This document shows positions 59,001 through 64,000 of a DNA stretch of 64,000 bases, in pieces. Origin of the DNA: Mactra quadrangularis (lineage: Eukaryota; Mollusca; Bivalvia; Venerida; Mactridae). The notes below the pieces were generated by a model. It was given only the letters and a program-made list of their open reading frames with translations, ran no database searches and had not been told where the DNA came from. The first letter of the stretch is position 1, and each line of letters begins with the position of its first letter. The stretch covers positions 17,505,592 through 17,569,591 of the forward strand of contig CM046295.1 of NCBI GenBank assembly GCA_025267735.1. Direction: 5' to 3'. Position numbers and translations under genes: made by a program.

Positions 59001-62000
59001 TAAATTGTTTCAATGGTTTTGCTCTTCTGAGTTGTTTTTTTGTTATATTTGAGCAATCTTTGTACTAATACATTTATTGTTGTTGTCATTTTCAGCTACT
59101 GATACTTACATAAGAGAGTGTTTTCATGAGAAGTTTGAACTAACACCAGCTTTAGTAAAAGTGATTTTGAGTCATGGAGTATCTACTAGTGACACTTTGA
59201 CTGCTGAGGTGAGTCAGATTTTGAGAGCAAACGGTCGGTTCAGTTCAAATTTATATATCTTTGTATTGTACTGTGAATGTGAATATGGCCATTGGTAATT
59301 TAAATGAGAAAGTAATGGATCTACCTGTCAGTCATACTTTACCCATGTCTGCCTATATTAAATGAATAAAAAACATGTTAAAGCCCCATTATCAAAACTA
59401 ACACAGTTCCATGGACTGGAAATATAAAAGACATCTGTCTGGTACAAATCAAGGGTTTAGTGGAAAACGGTTGTAACTCAGTATAAGAAAAGAGTGAGTT
59501 ACGCCTGATTTGCGCTAAACCCGCAACAATTGCTTTATGTTATTTTACAAATTTATGCAAATAGATTTCTTATACAAAATAATATATAAAACTATATTCA
59601 TTGACAGCTAAAGTGAAAATTTCTTGTAACAATGTAGGCAGTAAAATGTAAAATCAGGGCTTTTTCAGGGGGTTTTGGGGAAAAGGCCCCTGCCCAAATT
59701 GGGAATTTTTAACGCTGTAAATAGTTCAATTTGGGAGATTTCATTATTAATTTTTCTGTATTAAATCTTTATATGCTTTGCTTTAATGTGTCTCTGAAAG
59801 TGTTGCAGTGCTCTTAAAGAGTTTGTTCTGACATTTCAGTGAAGCATTCAATGCAAATTCTCATGTATTTATTTTTTTTACATGAAATCTCGTGGTTTCT
59901 TTTAAATTATAAAGGCAAAAGACATAGGGAATTACTTAACAAGATTGGGAATTTTTTTCTTGAAATTGGGAAAAATGGTCATTATTTGGCATTGGGAATG
60001 GGGCCCATATTCGGCCCCGTGAGATAGACTGAAAAAGCCCTGAAAATGCATTAGAGACACAACAAAGATGTCTAGCCATTTTGCTGTCTAAGTTTAAAAT
60101 TTGACAAAAGTGCCGATATCTTAAAAAAGAGCATCCTTTATTTTATGTGTATGTTATACATGTATAATTTATATTTTTAGGCTATGCAGTTATTACAGAA
60201 GGTAACCTATGGTAGAAGAATAAGTTGTCAGGAATCTTATATGGAAGAATTGTTAAGATTTTTACTGTCTCATGTGTAAGAATTCTCATTATTTTTTGTA
60301 TGAAACAAATTGACTTGAATTAGGTGTGCTCAATTGGAAATTCCAATTATTAGCATAGACTAGGGCTGCAATGATTCACAAGAAAGTAGATTTGATGCAA
60401 TTTTACCTCTTCCAGCATATTAGCTGGTATGACTTTGAGTGGTATTCAGGGTTCCAATTTAACAAAATTATGGTCTTGCAATTTTTTGCAAGTTGATTTA
60501 TTTTTCAAAATTTTAATAGCATACATAATTTCTATTCTCATATTCTATATAAAACAACATAGTAGGCCTACTATGTTAACTGTAGATAGAACAAGGGCGT
60601 TATTGTGGATAGACAAAGATTATAGACCTTTTTTAAGGATGAATCTTTAATAAATCTATCGATCTATCTGGCCGATTCAATGCTGATCTGGGCCTCAATA
60701 GTTTAGACGGTAATTATGCATCGATTTTTACTTGCAGACATTTGCGAGTTGAAATAAAAGGTACTCGCAATTTTCAAAATCCACTCGCATTTTGCGAGTA
60801 TGCGAGCTTAAATTTGAGCCCTGGTGGTATTGGTCTGTGTTTCAGGATAGGGAAAAATATATTGATTCATATAACTGGGCTAGTTTATTATTTGGACTTC
60901 ACTTGTTATATATAACTATAAAGACACAGACAGCTTCTATTGCATTCATGACCTTAAATTTTATCAAACACTAGCCTGATTATACCCCCGCTTCGAAGAA
61001 GAGGGGGGTATACTGTTTTACCCTTGTCCGTGCGTGTGTTCGTGCGTCCGTCCGTCCGTTACAAAATTTCCGTCGCAGTTTTCTCAGCAACTATATCATG
61101 CAGCAGCCTAATACTTTGCATATTGCTTCATCCCATAGTCCCATGTGGTGTAAAGCGATTTCATGCTCCTTGCTCATCTATTCCTGTTTGTCGCATATTT
61201 TTAGATTTTTGCGGGGGTATCACTAGTGAGCATTAGCTCACAGATTTACTTGTTTTATATGTTTACAGGGTGTCTCCAGCTACTGGACTTACTCAGCCAG
61301 CCATGGGAATATTAGTGAACTTAACAAGGGATAACTTCTCTGTACAGTCTTTTATCAACAATAATGTAAGATTTGTTTGACTGTTCTGTGGCACTTTTCA
61401 CAAAAAATCTTAAGATAACAATCATCCTAACTCCAAAGCAAGAAACATTGACTTTCATAGAATGGTCATTTTTTGCCAATCAAGTCCAAATACTATTTAA
61501 ATCATGTAGAAAAGTGTATACATACCTTTTGAATATTTTGTCATAGTTTTGTTTATTATCATTCTGACTTAGAACTGCAACATTCATGAAATTGACTTAC
61601 AATAAAAAAAATTTGTAAGAATTTTTGTGAATAGGTGCACTATTGTATAATTATAAACTGCTATTATTATACCCCCGCTTCGAAGAAGAGAGGGGTATAC
61701 TGTTTTACCCTTGTCTGTGCGTGCGTGCGTCCGTCCGTTACAAAATTTCCGTCGCAGTTTTCTCAGCAACTATAACATGCAGCAGCCTAATACTTTGCAT
61801 ATTGCTTCATCCCATAGTCCCATGTGGTGTAAAGCGATTTCATGCTCCTTGCTCATCTACTTCCTGTTTGTCGCATATTTTTAGATTTTTGCGGGGGTAT
61901 CACTAGTGAGCATTAGCTCACAGATTTACTTGTTTTTTAACTGTCAGTGGAGCATACATGAAATCCCCTTATTTAAATACTCACTACAGTACTTCTGTAC

Positions 62001-63240
62001 TTGATAAAATTAATTACCCATATTAATGTACAAGAACTTTTTTTTTAACAACTATTGGGTATTTAAATCAGTAGAGTTAATTAGTTTTTAAAATTTGAGC
62101 TGAAAGTAGGTAGTATTTAATAGTAAATAATATATTTATTCATATTTCCCTATCACTGGGCCAGTTGCCTAAGCATATTGCTATATATCTCTTTGTACCC
62201 TGGTACCCTTCATACAACAGAGGGAATATGTGTGTAACATCAAATTAAGGGTACCAGGACTCTAAGCAATATGTCGCAATATGCTTTGGCAACGCGCTCC
62301 ATTTGTTCTATTCAATAACTAAGTTAAGAAATAATGTTTTTATTTCAGGTGGATATGAGAGATTTAACAAGATGTCTCATTAGATTACTTGGTGATCAAA
62401 CACATACTGTGATACTTTTCTCTTTAACTTTATTATTAAATCTATGTTTAGATGAGAAACTTACATCAAAGGTTTGTATAAATATTGTTGTACTAATTTA
62501 TTTTTTATTTTAGCTCGACTGTGAAACAAGTTCTTACAACTTATATTAATCACTTTCAAGTATGTTTCCTGGTCCCCCAGTACTGAGCTAGTAAACAGCA
62601 ACATATTTAGTCTCTCCTAGTGGGTGTTGTTCAAGAGAGGTTGTACTGTATTTGTTATAATAATAATGATAACAACTTTACTTTCTGAAGGTAACATTTA
62701 GACATACAAAGTAAAACTACAACATATGCCTTAATTTCAAATGGCCCTCAACAGAAATTAAATGACATGTACCAAAACATGAAATTTCAAAAAAAACATA
62801 CAATTGAACTAAAAGTTTTAATTGTTATTATACCCCCGCTTCGAAGAAGAGGGGGGTATACTGTTTTACCCTTGTCCGTGCGTGCGTGCGTCCGTTACAA
62901 AATTTCCGTCGCAGTTTTCTCAGCAACTATAACATGCAGCAGCCTAATACTTTGCATATTGCTTCATCCCATAGTCCCATGTGGTGTAAAGCGATTTCAT
63001 GCTCCTTGCTCATCTACTTCCTGTTTGTCGCATATTTTGCGGGGGTATCACTAGTGAGCATTAGCTCACAGATTTACTTGTTTTTATATTTCAGTTTTAT
63101 CATGGTACTAATGCACCACAAACCTTTCAAATGGTATTTAATATACTAATTGATGGAGAATCTGGTGACACAAGAAGTTATGCTGTTGATTTATTTATAG
63201 ATATATTGAAAGTTGAAAGTTTGAGGAAAAGTTTAGCTGG
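56063..63240 (+). CDS. CIP2A: CIP2A orthologue, N-terminal third (3' partial)
   Basis: Seven coding exons: 56063-56167, 56809-56968, 59096-59208, 60181-60275, 61269-61365, 62349-62471 and 63095-63240 (ends at donor gtaggt, phase 2). Together they encode 279 residues starting MESSASLLKSVISAESQYSN. Several segments align with human CIP2A (cancerous inhibitor of PP2A) as I remember it, in the same order: AECVACLVNFLSDP, MQLLQKVTYGRRI, MGILVNLTRDNFSVQSFI and QTFQMVFNILIDGESGDTRS. In vertebrates CIP2A is a roughly 900-residue cytoplasmic protein with an N-terminal armadillo-like domain and a C-terminal coiled coil that binds PP2A B56 subunits and TopBP1. This window holds only part of the armadillo-like region. 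All introns are GT-AG and phases agree. A non-coding exon piece (56016-56062) precedes the ATG after a ttcag acceptor. Confidence 0.9.
56216..56517 (+). mobile_element. tRNA-derived SINE copy in CIP2A intron 1
   Basis: Matches the SINE at 22288-22581 along its length (cccagctagcaaaagttggt, B-box-like ataggtttgattctc, gatactttcatggagcttgg, aatccagagatttagacttt, ctacagtgttacccc). More diverged than the others and without the AAAC tail. Confidence 0.75.
57143..57293. repeat. Long palindromic foldback repeat in CIP2A intron 2
   Basis: Arms 'attcgccaatttt..gtgtaagatcga..atttcac' and 'gtgaaat..tcgatcttacac..aaatcggcgaat' pair over about 38 bp with very few mismatches, and the centre contains cacgagtggcgtagccacga. 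A diverged relative is at 19408-19567. Confidence 0.8.
59655..60042. mobile_element. hAT-like non-autonomous element with 14-bp perfect TIRs
   Basis: Starts cagggctttttcag and ends ctgaaaaagccctg, a perfect 14-bp inverted repeat of the CAGGG type seen in hAT elements. Body 388 bp, no transposase. Flanking sequence gives only a near-match (aaaatgta at 59643-59650 against aaaatgca at 60043-60050), so the target duplication is uncertain. Located in CIP2A intron 3. Confidence 0.75.
60447..60823. mobile_element. hAT-like MITE with perfect 8-bp target-site duplication
   Basis: Ends cagggttccaattt and aaatttgagccctg are imperfect inverted repeats (11 of 14). They are flanked by gtggtatt at 60439-60446 and again at 60824-60831, an 8-bp duplication as expected for hAT insertion. 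Body 377 bp without a transposase. Located in CIP2A intron 4. Confidence 0.85.
60979..61256. mobile_element. MITE family M, copy 1 (CIP2A intron 4)
   Basis: Starts tatacccccgcttcgaagaa followed by a self-complementary gaggggggtata; has a GTGCGT/CGTCC microsatellite, a highly conserved core (ttctcagcaactat, atgtggtgtaaagcgatttc), then gcgggggtat, which inversely matches the start, and a terminal agcattagctcacagattta. Its right end is about 12 bp from the acceptor of exon 61269-61365. Confidence 0.85.
61666..61936. mobile_element. MITE family M, copy 2 (CIP2A intron 5)
   Basis: Near-identical to copy 1 apart from microsatellite length and point changes, in the same orientation. Lies in mid-intron. 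Confidence 0.85.
62829..63085. mobile_element. MITE family M, copy 3 (CIP2A intron 6)
   Basis: Near-identical to copies 1 and 2, with a shorter microsatellite and a small deletion before gcgggggtat. Its right end lies about 9 bp from the acceptor of exon 63095-63240, so the element supplies most of the sequence around the polypyrimidine tract. Confidence 0.85.
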
Positions 63241-63359
63241 GTAGGTTGGAAGAGTCTACTTTTTAAAAGGCCAGGGTCCAGTTACAAATTTTTCTCAATG
63301 AGATTTATGTCAAATAGAAATTATCATCAATGTGAAATCATTTTGTTACGAAGCTTTTT

Positions 63360-64000
63360 TAGCTCGACTTTACGAAGTAATGTAGAGCTCTCCTACTCGC
63401 CCCGGCGTCGGCGTCCGCGTCCGCGTCCACACTTCTGATTAAAGTTTTTGTGCAGTAAAATACTTTCTTCTATATCTTTGTTATTTCTTAAGATATTAAC
63501 TTCAAACTTTAAATATATGTTCCTTACTATCAACCACATCTCATGTGACAAGGTCCATAACTCCAAACACATTTTTTCAAGAATTATCTCCCCTTGAACT
63601 GATTGAAGTTTTTGTGCACAGATTAAAGTTTTTGTGCAGTAAAATACTTTCTTCTATATCTTTGTTATTTCTTAAGATATTAACTTCAAACTTTAAATAT
63701 ATGTTCCTTTCTATCAACCACATCTCATGTGACATGGTCTATAACTCCGAATGCATTTTTTTTCAGAATTATCTCCCCTTGAACTTAGAGTTTTATTTAA
63801 AAAATGTTTGTTTTTACTGCAACTGTTTTATTTCTTTAGGTATTGATTTCAAACTTTAAATATATGTTCCTTATTATCAACCACATCTCATGTGACAAGG
63901 TTCATAAGTCCGTATACATTATTTTCAAAGTTATCCCCCTTGAACTTTTAGTTTTCTTTAATAAATATTTGTTTTTACTGCAACTGTTTTATTTCTTTAG
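63360..64000. repeat. GC-rich segment followed by ~185-bp tandem repeats
   Basis: Starts agctcgactttacgaagtaa and a cgtccgcgtccgcgtccaca block, then at least three diverged units built on 'aacttcaaactttaaatata', 'ctatcaaccacatctcatgt' and 'ttatctccccttgaact' (core positions near 63500, 63690 and 63850). The array runs off the right edge, inside the CIP2A intron after 63240. Confidence 0.8.

Noticed and set aside
60276..61268. MITE family M as intron-creating introner elements
   Set aside because: The host introns are much longer than the elements, and only one side of each element lies near a splice site.
61024..63054. Three similar ORFs (YKISVAVFSATI, LHPIVPCGVKRFHAPCSS) as a repeated small gene
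   Set aside because: They are translations of the three MITE copies; the shared frame comes from recent duplication of a non-coding element.
51104..63240. Functional linkage between the RPTP array and CIP2A because both concern phosphatases
   Set aside because: Different phosphatase types (Tyr versus PP2A Ser/Thr), unrelated structures and metazoan gene order; adjacency alone is not evidence.

Overview
The window is eukaryotic: AT-rich DNA with short phased exons, long introns, poly(A) signals, microsatellites and many short repeats. The repeats (tRNA-derived SINEs ending in AAAC repeats, a V-SINE-like family, units with 'ctcacctgag' ends, foldback MITEs) and the gene content (tandem receptor-type tyrosine phosphatases with EGF-rich ectodomains) suggest a bivalve mollusc. 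That assignment is inference; species cannot be read from the sequence.

Layout. Three head-to-tail paralogous receptor-type protein tyrosine phosphatase (RPTP) genes occupy about 0.3-53 kb on the + strand. Gene A (277-11318) lacks its signal-peptide exon, which lies left of the window. Genes B (22783-35007) and C (37864-51104) are complete. Every exon was placed by splice sites, phase and alignment of the three copies, and the reading frames close without frameshifts: B 1157 aa, C 1175 aa, A at least 1143 aa. Each encodes a signal peptide, about 450 residues of cysteine-rich MEGF10-like EGF repeats in one large exon, one transmembrane helix with a Gly-rich start, an acidic Tyr-containing juxtamembrane segment, a catalytic-type PTP domain D1 (HCSAGxGRTG) and a degenerate D2 (Arg to Lys, WPD to WKN), and a C-terminal YTNF tail.

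About 10.5 kb between A and B is gene-free and repeat-filled: a SINE fragment, a possible Harbinger-like remnant, a roughly 900 bp repeat with inverted ends, several foldback MITEs and a TA-flanked 710 bp element with long inverted repeats. B and C are only about 2 kb apart. Gene C differs from A and B by one missing intron, two GC-AG introns, a WPD-to-WLD change and a MITE in its 3' transcribed region.

From about 56 kb to the right edge lies the first third of a CIP2A (PP2A inhibitor) orthologue, seven coding exons continuing beyond the window. Its introns hold three near-identical roughly 270 bp MITEs, two hAT-like elements (one with a perfect 8 bp target duplication) and a tandem repeat array.

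The three RPTPs are probably cell-surface receptors: the EGF ectodomain binds an unknown ligand, D1 acts on phosphotyrosine, D2 is probably regulatory, and the tail may recruit an SH2 adaptor. Nothing links them functionally to CIP2A.
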